From Acidimicrobiales bacterium (lineage in GTDB: Bacteria > Actinomycetota > Acidimicrobiia > Acidimicrobiales > Aldehydirespiratoraceae), in contig BQJV01000029.1 in NCBI GenBank assembly GCA_021604885.1, positions 1 through 14,809 of the forward strand: a DNA stretch of 14,809 nucleotides. The letters are read 5' to 3'. Positions 1 to 6,482 of the stretch are shown here, piece by piece. The position numbers were made by a program, and so were the translations under genes. Position 1 is the stretch's first letter. Every line of letters begins with the position of its first letter. The notes under the pieces were generated by a model. That model was not told where the DNA came from. It saw only the letters and a program-made list of their open reading frames with translations, and searched no databases.

Positions 1-332
1 GCCGCGACGGCGTGACCGTGGTACAGCGCCTCGTCACGGGCGATCACGTTGATCGCCTCGTCGAAGATCGGATCGTTGATGTCGATCTCGGGATAGTCCG
101 CGCCGGTGACGACCGACTTCACCCCCGGCATCGCCTCGGCCGCACTCGTGTCGATCGACAGGATCCTGGCGTGGGCGTGCGGCGAGCGGACGATCGCACC
201 GCGGAGCTGACCCGGCAGGTTCAGGTCCGCGGCGAAGCGGGCCTTGCCGACGACCTTGTCGAGGCCGTCGTGACGGATCGGCCGGGTGCCGACGTACTTG
301 TACTTGGTTGGGGGGTTCTCGGTTGCGGTCAC
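1..332 (-). CDS. Molybdenum hydroxylase large (molybdopterin-binding) subunit, N-terminal part; runs off the left edge
   Basis: Partial gene: only about the first 110 residues are present. The reverse strand from a GTG at 332 reads VTATENPPTKYKYVGTRPIR and continues with GKARFAADLNLPG and RGAIVRSPHAHARI. This is the typical start of the xanthine dehydrogenase / CO dehydrogenase large subunit family, whose members bind the Mo-pyranopterin cofactor and oxidise the substrate. The start is favoured because the GTG overlaps the stop of the [2Fe-2S] subunit gene by 4 bp (GTGA) and a GGAG lies 7 nt upstream. It is the third gene of a medium-small-large operon, the order known for CO dehydrogenase-like enzymes. 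The active-site loop that separates true CO dehydrogenase from xanthine, aldehyde or other hydroxylases lies outside the window, so the substrate cannot be assigned. Confidence 0.88.
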   Translation of the reverse strand, partial: MTATENPPTKYKYVGTRPIRHDGLDKVVGKARFAADLNLPGQLRGAIVRSPHAHARILSIDTSAAEAMPGVKSVVTGADYPEIDINDPIFDEAINVIARDEALYHGHAVA

Positions 333-808
333 GTGCCGGCTCCGATCTGTACGGCGGCTTCTTGGACGGAACGGATGATCTTGTCGTACCCGGTGCACCG
401 GCAGAGGTTGCCGGCGAGGGCGTAGCGGATCTCGGTCTCGGTGGGCGACGGGTTCTCGTCGAGCAGCACCTTGGCCGCCACGAGGAACCCGGGGGTGCAG
501 ACGCCGCACTGAAGGGCCGCACCCTCGAGGAACGTCTGCTGCAGGGGATGGAGTTGGTCGCCGTCGGCGATCCCCTCCACCGTGACGATCTCGGTGCCCT
601 CCGCCTCGGCGGCGAACATCAGGCAGGAGCAGTTGAGCTTCCCGTCGACGATGATCGAGCAGGCGCCACAGTCACCCGTGCCGCAGCCCTCCTTCGCTCC
701 GGTCAGGTCGAGCTCGTCGCGCAACGCGTCGAGCAGCGACGTCGAGTCGCTGGCGAGAAAGTCGACGGCATCGCCGTTGACGGTGCAGTTCACATGGGTC
801 CGGCTCAC
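329..808 (-). CDS. Molybdenum hydroxylase small subunit with two [2Fe-2S] clusters (CoxS/XdhC-like)
   Basis: 159 aa, the usual length for this subunit. It carries electrons from the Mo centre to the FAD subunit. The N-terminal plant-type ferredoxin domain has its cluster ligands at C42, C47 and C50 (GCGTGDCGAC) plus C62 (or C60). The C-terminal helical domain has the second cluster ligands at C101 and C104 (CGVCTPG) and C136 and C138 (CRCTGY). All expected ligands are present, so the subunit should be functional. The start codon is GTG at 808. It overlaps the stop of the FAD subunit gene by 4 bp and has a strong Shine-Dalgarno GGAGGAG at 816-822, 7 nt upstream, inside the end of the preceding gene. 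It is therefore translationally coupled. The family assignment is firm; the oxidised substrate is unknown. Confidence 0.95.
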   Translation of the reverse strand: MSRTHVNCTVNGDAVDFLASDSTSLLDALRDELDLTGAKEGCGTGDCGACSIIVDGKLNCSCLMFAAEAEGTEIVTVEGIADGDQLHPLQQTFLEGAALQCGVCTPGFLVAAKVLLDENPSPTETEIRYALAGNLCRCTGYDKIIRSVQEAAVQIGAGT

Positions 809-1668
809 GAGTTGGCTCCTCCGTTGGCGCGCTCTGCCGCGATCTTCGCAGCTCGCTTGGCCAGCACCCCGGCCACCTGGGTGCGGTACTCGATGGTGCC
901 GCGCTTGTCGTCGATCGGGTTGCAGGCGGCGGATGCCGCCGCGGCGACGGCATCGAGCGTCGCGTCATCGAGGGTCGAGCCCACGAGGGCGGCCTCGGCA
1001 TCGGGGACCCGCACGACCGTGGGGGCCACGGCTCCGAGGACCACGGACGCCGCCGTGCAGGTGTCGCCGTCCATGGTGACCCGCACAGCGGCACCGACCA
1101 CGGCAATGTCCATCTCCGTACGGGGGATCAGCCGCAGGTAGGCGTCCGCGGTGTTGGCCGGCGGCGTGTCGACCTCGAACTCGACGACGAACTCGTCGGC
1201 GGCGAGGGAGGTCTGGCCGGGCCCCGTGACGACCTCGTCGACCGGAACGGTGCGTTCGCCGCCGCTGCCGGCGATGACCGCCCGGGCGTCGTTGGCGAGT
1301 AGCGCGGGCACGGAGTCCGCGGCGGGCGAGGCGTTGCACAGGTTGCCCCCCCAGCTGGACCGGTTCTGGATCTGATCGGACCCGATCAGGCCGCTGGCCT
1401 CGGACAGGCCCGGGAACGCTGCGGTGAACGCCGCGTCGGCGGTGAGGGTGGAGGTGGGCGTCGCCGCGCCGACTGTCCACGTGCCGCCGGACTCGGTGGC
1501 GCCGACGAGGCGATCGATCCGCTTGAGGTCGACGAGCACGGACGGCTCAGGTCGACCCGAACGAATCTGCGGGATCAGATCGGTGGCTCCGGCGAAGACC
1601 CGGGCGTCGGCATCGCCCGCCAGGACCCCGACCGCCTCGTCCACCGTGGTAGGTGCGGCATATTTCAT
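805..1668 (-). CDS. Molybdenum hydroxylase medium (FAD-binding) subunit, CoxM-like
   Basis: 287 aa, matching the FAD-binding subunit of the xanthine dehydrogenase / CO dehydrogenase family (FAD domain plus C-terminal CO_deh_flav_C domain). FAD-binding signatures are FAGATDL at residues 25-31 (usually AGGTDL) and QIQNRSSWGGNLCNASPAAD at about 99-118, where GGNL and the following Asp are conserved. The C-terminal part (from about residue 175) contains the region with EMDIAVVGAAV. It passes electrons from the iron-sulfur subunit to an acceptor. It is the first gene of the operon. The ATG at 1668 has no Shine-Dalgarno, but a TAGGTT hexamer ends 7 nt before it, which suggests a leaderless transcript. 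The AGA in place of AGG in the first motif is a mild deviation. Confidence 0.93.
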   Translation of the reverse strand: MKYAAPTTVDEAVGVLAGDADARVFAGATDLIPQIRSGRPEPSVLVDLKRIDRLVGATESGGTWTVGAATPTSTLTADAAFTAAFPGLSEASGLIGSDQIQNRSSWGGNLCNASPAADSVPALLANDARAVIAGSGGERTVPVDEVVTGPGQTSLAADEFVVEFEVDTPPANTADAYLRLIPRTEMDIAVVGAAVRVTMDGDTCTAASVVLGAVAPTVVRVPDAEAALVGSTLDDATLDAVAAAASAACNPIDDKRGTIEYRTQVAGVLAKRAAKIAAERANGGANS

Positions 1669-1675
1669 GCGCCGG

Positions 1676-1681
1676 AACCTA
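1676..1681 (-). promoter_or_regulatory. Predicted -10 element of a leaderless promoter for the Mo-hydroxylase operon
   Basis: On the minus strand TAGGTT (TAnnnT type) is separated by 7 nt from the ATG at 1668, so transcription would begin at or next to the start codon. No ribosome binding site lies in between. I see no good -35 hexamer 16-18 nt upstream. The same geometry is found before the MarR gene and the XRE gene in this window. Confidence 0.5.
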
Positions 1682-1722
1682 ACGCGGTTCGCCCACCCGG
1701 GGAAGCTCAGCCGAACCGCCCT

Positions 1723-1791
1723 CCCCCTCCTGCGTTCTGGGTGAACAGAGGACCGGAAACCGCGCCCCCGTTCACCCAGAACGGGAGGGGG
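1723..1791. repeat. Long near-perfect inverted repeat, likely a terminator or mRNA-end hairpin
   Basis: The left arm is 1723-1746 and the right arm 1770-1791, with a 23-nt loop. All 22 bases of the right arm pair with the left arm; the only irregularity is a 2-nt bulge (TG, 1731-1732). The arms combine a run of five to six C/G bases with the core GTTCTGGGTGAAC. That core is itself a small dyad (GTTC-TGGGT-GAAC), so alternative hairpins are possible. The right arm begins one base after the TauD stop codon on the minus strand, where a transcript-end hairpin would sit, but no T-tract follows. It separates the TauD operon from the Mo-hydroxylase operon. It could be a terminator, an mRNA-stabilising stem, or a copy of a dispersed repeat. 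Confidence 0.8.
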
Positions 1792-2826
1792 TCACGCCTT
1801 GGTGCGCTTCGAGCTCCAGTGCGCAGTCGAACCCGCCGCCTGGAACCGGTCCGGACGGTCCTCCGGCCGCAGGATCTCCGTCGCCAGCCACAGCCGCTTG
1901 AGCCAGCGAACCCGACCCGCTTCGGCATCGTCCTCGTAGGCCTTGCGCCCGTGGAGCACGTGGTAGTTGTTCACGAACTGCATGTCGCCGGGCTCGAACG
2001 TCATCTCGACACGATTGTCGCGGTCGTAGATGTGGGCGTCGTAGGCGTCCATCGCCGCTCGCTGGCCGTCGCTGAGCCGCGGGGCGTCGTCGTGACGCTG
2101 CGACGCCTCGATGTAGGGCCGGATGTAGCGGACGAACAGACGATCCCCGTGCTCGGAGAAAACCGGGACGTGGTAGAAGGGCGTCGCGCCGTCGGCCTGC
2201 TCGCCGCGGAAATCGTAGGGAAGCCCGGCGAACAGCTCGCCGGCGAGCTCCGGGTCCTCGTCCACCAGCTTGTTGTACGCCCCCACCGCGTTCGCGACGA
2301 GGCTCTCGCCGCCGGACACCCCGGGATCGAGGCACATGAGTCCGACGAGATCGGAGCCGTCGGAGTGGAACGCCTGGGCGACGCCACCGAGCTCGTTGCC
2401 GCGGGCGGTCGGGTCGTCGGGACGCTTTCCCTGGTCCTTCACATCACCGAGGAGGTGGCCCTTCACGTTCTGGGGCCACGGCACGCCGAGATGAAGCCCG
2501 ATGCCCCAATACATCCACGACGCGTCCTCGAAGCCCACGCGCTCGACAGGCAACGCGGAGATGCGCTGGAACCCTCGACCGTTGATGAGCTCCTCGGCGA
2601 GACCCGCGAGGACCGGCGACAGGGTGGGGAGCGGGAAGTGCTCCTTGCGGACATCGAGCACCTCGTCCGTGTGCGATCGCGCCTCCGCGAGCGCCGCCGC
2701 GAGTTCGGCGATCTCCGCGGCGGAGAGTCGGTACGTCCACTCCTCCGCGTCGGCGATGTCGGATGCCGTCCAGTTGGCGTGGGTCTCGAGCGGGCGGACC
2801 TCGTCGGCGGTGAGGGTGGTGGACAT
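1792..2826 (-). CDS. TauD/TfdA-family Fe(II)/2-oxoglutarate-dependent dioxygenase
   Basis: 344 aa. The family couples decarboxylation of 2-oxoglutarate to hydroxylation of a substrate, often releasing a heteroatom group (taurine, 2,4-D) or modifying an amino acid. The metal-binding facial triad is visible: H154 and D156 in AFHSDGSD, and the distal His, most likely H292, in NNYHVLHGR. The C-terminal RWLKRLWL supplies the Arg that normally binds the 2-oxoglutarate carboxylate. There is no signal peptide, so it should be cytoplasmic. The ATG at 2826 has AGGAG at 2833-2837, 6 nt upstream. This site overlaps the TAG stop of the upstream amidohydrolase gene, and the 9-nt gap points to one operon with coupled translation. 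The fold and cofactors are sure; the substrate is not known, though it may be related to the product of the amidohydrolase. Confidence 0.92.
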   Translation of the reverse strand: MSTTLTADEVRPLETHANWTASDIADAEEWTYRLSAAEIAELAAALAEARSHTDEVLDVRKEHFPLPTLSPVLAGLAEELINGRGFQRISALPVERVGFEDASWMYWGIGLHLGVPWPQNVKGHLLGDVKDQGKRPDDPTARGNELGGVAQAFHSDGSDLVGLMCLDPGVSGGESLVANAVGAYNKLVDEDPELAGELFAGLPYDFRGEQADGATPFYHVPVFSEHGDRLFVRYIRPYIEASQRHDDAPRLSDGQRAAMDAYDAHIYDRDNRVEMTFEPGDMQFVNNYHVLHGRKAYEDDAEAGRVRWLKRLWLATEILRPEDRPDRFQAAGSTAHWSSKRTKA

Positions 2827-2835
2827 CGTGGGCTC

Positions 2836-4554
2836 CTAGACGGGGGTGGGCTGGGCGCCGCGGATCAGACGGCCGGGAAGCGCACCGGTCTCTTCGCCGG
2901 AGGCATAGGTCTCGACGCCGGCGACGATCGTGTGCAGGTAACCATCGGCGCGCTGGAGGACTCGCCGACCACCGGCGGGAAGGTCGTAGGCGAGCTCCGG
3001 GCCGCGAGCCGACAGGTTGTCGAAGTCGATCACGTTGAGGTCGGCGCGATAGCCGGGGGCGAGCACGCCACGGTCGTACAAGCCGACCGTCCGAGCGGTG
3101 TCGCGGGCCTGGCGTTGCACGAGGAACTCGACCGGGATACGACCGTCGGGCCGTTCGCGACCCCAGTGCTGGAGCAGGGTCGTCGGGAACGAGCCGTCGC
3201 AGATCGTGCCGACGTGGGCGCCGCCGTCGCTGAGCGCGGGAACGGTGAAGTCGTGGGTCAGCAGCTCGCGGGTGCCGTCGAGATTCATCTGGCCGTAGTT
3301 GGTGAACGGCAGCCACAGCATGTTCGTGCCGCCGTGCTTGCACAGCAGATCGAGGGCGAACTCCTGGGCCGTGACGCCCGCCTCGGCGGCCCGACGCACG
3401 ACCGTCTGGTCGGCGGGCGGCTCGTAGTACGGCCGCTCGCCCATCTCGAACATGATCTCGAACTTCTCGATGAGACCACCGCCGACGAGGTTCTTGTCGG
3501 TGCCACCGGCGCCCTCGAGCAGGCGCGCGCGACGATCCGGGTCCTGGAGGGCAGCGACCCGCTCGGCCGGCGCGAGGTGAGCGACCTCCTGCCACACCGG
3601 ATTCCGCATGAACGGGTTCAGAGTGCACTCGAAGCCGAGCAGCACGCCGATCGGCCGCACCGGGCACTGGCCGGTGATCTGCAGACCGTCGGACCGCGCC
3701 GCCTCGATCTTGCCGAGCAGGTCCTGGTGGAAGTCGCCGGACTTCGGGCTCTCGACGATCGTGAACGAGAGGGGCCGGCCCGACACCGAGCACATGTCCC
3801 GGAACATCTGGAACTCGCGATCACGGTCCACGAAATCGCTCACGAGCTGGAACACGCCGGTGCCGGTCGTGCCGACCGCCTCCGCGATGCCGACGAGCTC
3901 CTCGGCCGCGGCGGTCAGGGTCGGCGTGAAGTCACCGGTGGAGGTCTTGTGGTTCGACGTGCGGCTGGTGGAGAAGCCGAGGGCGCCGGCCTGGATCGCC
4001 TCGGCGGCCAGGCGGCCCATGTCGCCGATGTCCTCGGCCGTCGCATCCTCGCGGTTCGCGCCACGTTCCCCCATCACGTGGAGCCGCAGCGCGCCATGGG
4101 GAACCTGGGTCGCGATGTCCATGTCCTTGGGGCCGTCGCACGCCTCGAGATAGTCGGCGAAGGAGTTCCATCCCCACTGGAGACCTTCGTGCAGCGCCGC
4201 ACCCGGAATGTCCTCGACCCCCTCCATGAGCTCGACGAGCTTGTTGTGATCGGCGTTGTGCACCGGCGCGAAGCCGACACCACAGTTGCCGAAGACCACG
4301 GTGGTGACGCCGTGCCAGCTCGAAGGCTGCATGCGGGTGTCCCAGGTGGCCTGGCCGTCGTAGTGGGTGTGGATGTCGACGAAGCCCGGCGCGACGAGCG
4401 CGCCGTCCGCGTCGATCTCGCGGGTGGCCGACCCACTGACCGCGCCGACCTCGGTGACCACGCCGTCGGTGACGGCGACGTCCGCGGTGCGGACCGCGGC
4501 GCCCGTGCCGTCGGCGACGGTGCCACCCCGGATGATGAGATCGTGATCGGCCAT
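2836..4554 (-). CDS. Amidohydrolase family protein, D-aminoacylase (N-acyl-D-amino-acid deacylase)-like
   Basis: 572 aa from the chosen start. The N-terminal small beta domain (DLIIRGGTVADGTG, residues 5-18) is followed by a TIM-barrel with the metal motif DIHTHYDGQ (H62, H64), the bridging-Cys motif GNCGVGFAP (C91) and the catalytic Asp in ALSDGGAHVG (D443). These match D-aminoacylase, a zinc amidohydrolase that removes acyl groups from N-acyl-D-amino acids. However, the segments where that enzyme has two further zinc-binding histidines read FQLVSD (about 235-240) and LSFTIVESP (about 262-270), without His, so activity may differ. The frame is open for 48 more codons, but the ATG at 4554 is preferred: it has AGGGGG 6 nt upstream, and the extra residues would read through an intergenic repeat. 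It is the first gene of an operon with the TauD dioxygenase. Many related actinobacterial proteins are annotated only as amidohydrolases. Confidence 0.9.
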   Translation of the reverse strand: MADHDLIIRGGTVADGTGAAVRTADVAVTDGVVTEVGAVSGSATREIDADGALVAPGFVDIHTHYDGQATWDTRMQPSSWHGVTTVVFGNCGVGFAPVHNADHNKLVELMEGVEDIPGAALHEGLQWGWNSFADYLEACDGPKDMDIATQVPHGALRLHVMGERGANREDATAEDIGDMGRLAAEAIQAGALGFSTSRTSNHKTSTGDFTPTLTAAAEELVGIAEAVGTTGTGVFQLVSDFVDRDREFQMFRDMCSVSGRPLSFTIVESPKSGDFHQDLLGKIEAARSDGLQITGQCPVRPIGVLLGFECTLNPFMRNPVWQEVAHLAPAERVAALQDPDRRARLLEGAGGTDKNLVGGGLIEKFEIMFEMGERPYYEPPADQTVVRRAAEAGVTAQEFALDLLCKHGGTNMLWLPFTNYGQMNLDGTRELLTHDFTVPALSDGGAHVGTICDGSFPTTLLQHWGRERPDGRIPVEFLVQRQARDTARTVGLYDRGVLAPGYRADLNVIDFDNLSARGPELAYDLPAGGRRVLQRADGYLHTIVAGVETYASGEETGALPGRLIRGAQPTPV

Positions 4555-4560
4555 GGCGGT

Positions 4561-4566
4561 CCCCCT
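4561..4566 (-). promoter_or_regulatory. Ribosome binding site that sets the amidohydrolase start
   Basis: AGGGGG on the minus strand, 6 nt before the ATG at 4554. It decides between this start and the 48-codon longer open frame, which has no family similarity in its extra N-terminus. Confidence 0.7.
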
Positions 4567-4649
4567 GGGTTCGTTGACCATGATGGCAGCCGCAAGCGGT
4601 CCCGCCCAGACCACCCACTCGGCCAGCCGGCGCCCTCGCCGACTCCGGC

Positions 4650-4685
4650 GAGAAAGTACGGGGGTCTGACCCCGGAACGTACGGG
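4650..4685 (+). repeat. 36-bp palindrome-containing repeat, copy 1
   Basis: The copy starts with GAGAAAGTACGGGGGTCTGA. The core GGGGTC-T-GACCCC is a perfect dyad, and outer bases GTACG and CGTAC can also pair around it. It matches copy 2 (6408-6443) at 33 of 36 positions, in the same orientation; the first 24 bases are identical. It lies in the 199-bp intergenic region between the divergent amidohydrolase and GH43-SLH genes, which otherwise shows no clear sigma-70-type hexamers. It resembles dispersed REP-like intergenic repeats; that class label is inference. Confidence 0.85.
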
Positions 4686-4722
4686 TGGGGTGGTTCACTG
4701 GGGGCGCGCGGGCATGACTGAA

Positions 4723-4745
4723 GATCGGTGTCGAAGACGCCGATC
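4723..4745 (+). promoter_or_regulatory. Hairpin in the 5' leader of the GH43-SLH gene (or protein-binding dyad)
   Basis: GATCGGTGTC, a GAA triloop, then GACGCCGATC: ten consecutive pairs, nine Watson-Crick and one G-U. The stem ends one base before the AGGGAG that serves as the ribosome binding site of the gene starting at 4754. It could affect translation initiation or mRNA stability, or as DNA be an operator. There is no T-tract, so a terminator is unlikely. Confidence 0.5.
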
Positions 4746-4753
4746 AGGGAGCT

Positions 4754-6409
4754 GTGGGAGTACGCACCAACCATCGCCGCGTGTCACGCCGGATCGTCAG
4801 CGCCGTTGTCGCGCTCGCGGCGATCGCTGCGCTGATCTCGCCGGCGGCGGCCTACCGCGGCGCGCCCTGGTTCGAGCCGGGCGAGCCGTACGACCAGAAC
4901 TTCGCGGACCCGGCGATCATCGAGGTGGACGGCACGTTCTACGCGTACGCCACCACGACCGGCGGCTCGTCCATGCCGGTCATGACCTCACCGGACCTCG
5001 AGACCTGGACGGCCCACGGCGACGCGCTCGGCACCGGACCCTCCTGGTCGCCGACGATCGATGTCGGCTGGAGCGTGTGGGCGCCCTCGGTCGTCGAACT
5101 TCCGACCGGTGACTTCCTCGCCGCGTTCGCCGCGCAGACGCACACGGCCGGCCGCCGCTGCATCGCGCTCGCCACGGCGGACTCGCCACTCGGCCCGTTC
5201 ACGGTGTTCGGCGCCTCGCCCTTCGTGTGCGAGCCCGACCCGAACGGTGCGCTCGATCCGTTCCTGATCGTCGACGAGCAGGACGTTCCGTGGCTGATCT
5301 GGAAGAACGAGGGTGTGCCGGTCGGCCATCCGACGCTCGCGTCGCGCCGCACGGGCTTCTGGTCGCGCCAGCTGACCGATGACGGAACGGCGTGGCGATC
5401 CGGGTCCACGGTGCACTTCCTTCTCGAGACCACCGAGGGCGAGCGGCCCTGGCAGGGCACGGTCATCGAGAACCCGTCGATGACCGCCTGGGACAACGGG
5501 TACTTCCTGGCCTACTCCGCGAACCGCTACGACTCCGTCAGCTACGCGACCGGGTGGGCAACCTGTGCGACCCCGGGCGGTCCCTGCACCGAGCACTCGG
5601 TGCACCCGCTGCTGTCGACCGATGACGAACGGATCAGCCCCGGCGGGCCCGCACCCTTCGTGGACGACGGCGTGCTCCACGTCGGCTACCACGGCTGGAA
5701 CCCGCCGTTCCACGACTATCCGTCATACCCCTCCTGCGACACGGACGGCGACGGCGAATGCCCCGAAGCCCAGCGCTTCCTCTTCATCGACACGGTCTGC
5801 GTGGCCGGTGACCGGGCCTGGGTCTACGAACCCCACGGCGGCCCGTTCTGCGACGTGGAAGCCGGGCAGTACTACACCGACCCCGTTGCGTGGCTCGCCG
5901 CGAACGAGATCACGACGGGCATCACGCCGTCGGCCTACGGCGGCCACCAGTCGGTGAGTCGCGGTCAGATGGCCACGTTCCTGTGGCGGCTCATGGGTGA
6001 ACCGTCGGCTGCGTCGTCGGCGAGCTTCGCCGACGTGAGCGACGGACGCTTCTACTCGGACGCTGTCGCGTGGCTCGCCGCCGAAGGCGTGACGACGGGC
6101 GTCTCGCGCACCGCATTCGACCCTGACGGCGTTGTCACGCGCGGCCAGATGGCCACCTTCCTCTGGCGCCTGATGGGCGAGCCGACCGGCCCCGCTGCGT
6201 CCGGCTTCAGCGACGTCTCTGGCGGGCAGTTCTACAGCGAGGCCGTGGCGTGGTTGGCCGACGAGGAGATCACCACGGGCGTCGGCGACGGCCGTTTCGA
6301 TCCGAACGGCGACGTCACCCGGACCCAGATGGCCGCCTTCCTGTGCCGCCTGGCCGATACGTCGATCTACGCGGCGAGCGACGCCCCCACACCGGCCTGC
6401 ACCGACTGA
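4754..6409 (+). CDS. Secreted GH43-like glycoside hydrolase with three C-terminal SLH repeats
   Basis: 551 aa. An N-terminal signal peptide has a basic start (NHRRVSRR), a hydrophobic core at about 15-29, and probable cleavage after SPAAA (residue 33). Residues about 45-360 resemble the five-bladed propeller of GH43 enzymes (arabinan- and xylan-side-chain hydrolases). Candidate catalytic residues are D52 in NFADPAII (base), D168 in GALDPFL (pKa modulator) and E239 in VIENPSM (acid), with the conserved WAPSVV at 109-114 between. Three SLH units (about 366-413, 425-475, 485-534) should anchor it non-covalently to cell-wall polymer. The GTG at 4754 has AGGGAG just upstream with tight spacing; GTG at 4781 is an alternative that keeps the signal peptide. 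Direct repeats flank the gene on both sides. The substrate is not predictable from sequence alone. Confidence 0.85.
   Translation: MGVRTNHRRVSRRIVSAVVALAAIAALISPAAAYRGAPWFEPGEPYDQNFADPAIIEVDGTFYAYATTTGGSSMPVMTSPDLETWTAHGDALGTGPSWSPTIDVGWSVWAPSVVELPTGDFLAAFAAQTHTAGRRCIALATADSPLGPFTVFGASPFVCEPDPNGALDPFLIVDEQDVPWLIWKNEGVPVGHPTLASRRTGFWSRQLTDDGTAWRSGSTVHFLLETTEGERPWQGTVIENPSMTAWDNGYFLAYSANRYDSVSYATGWATCATPGGPCTEHSVHPLLSTDDERISPGGPAPFVDDGVLHVGYHGWNPPFHDYPSYPSCDTDGDGECPEAQRFLFIDTVCVAGDRAWVYEPHGGPFCDVEAGQYYTDPVAWLAANEITTGITPSAYGGHQSVSRGQMATFLWRLMGEPSAASSASFADVSDGRFYSDAVAWLAAEGVTTGVSRTAFDPDGVVTRGQMATFLWRLMGEPTGPAASGFSDVSGGQFYSEAVAWLADEEITTGVGDGRFDPNGDVTRTQMAAFLCRLADTSIYAASDAPTPACTD
5849..6355 (+). 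repeat. Tandem SLH-coding repeats, period 180 bp
   Basis: Three units encode SLH motifs spaced exactly 60 residues apart. Units 1 and 2 share an identical 15-residue stretch, RGQMATFLWRLMGEP, at protein positions 403-417 and 463-477. Unit 3 has the diverged TQMAAFLCRLA. Each unit has the pattern F.DV...FY..AVAWLA...TTG followed by V(S/T)R(G/T)QMA. Confidence 0.8.
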
Positions 6410-6443
6410 GAAAGTACGGGGGTCTGACCCCAGAAGGTATGGG
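6408..6443 (+). repeat. 36-bp palindrome-containing repeat, copy 2
   Basis: Direct repeat of copy 1 with three mismatches, all in the last 12 bases. It begins within the TGA stop codon of the GH43-SLH gene, so its GGGGTCTGACCCC hairpin would form the 3' end of that transcript. The outer pairing seen in copy 1 is reduced to GTAC with GTAT, including one G-U. No T-tract follows. Confidence 0.85.
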
Positions 6444-6482
6444 CCTTGCCAGAGGGGCTGACCCGCGCCAATCTGACGCGCG

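Noticed and set aside
4555..4698. 48-residue N-terminal extension of the amidohydrolase
   Set aside because: It reads through the 36-bp intergenic repeat and lacks family similarity; the ATG at 4554 has a good ribosome binding site.
1741..5112. Plus-strand open frame of 1123 codons, the longest in the window
   Set aside because: It is antisense to the TauD and amidohydrolase genes, which have clear family motifs. Its translation is low-complexity Arg/Gly/Val/His-rich without domains, typical of a shadow frame in high-GC DNA, and it runs into the GH43 gene in another frame.
4650..6443. CRISPR array or transposon ends from the paired 36-bp repeats
   Set aside because: Only two copies 1.76 kb apart with a gene between them, in direct rather than inverted orientation, and no cas or transposase gene.
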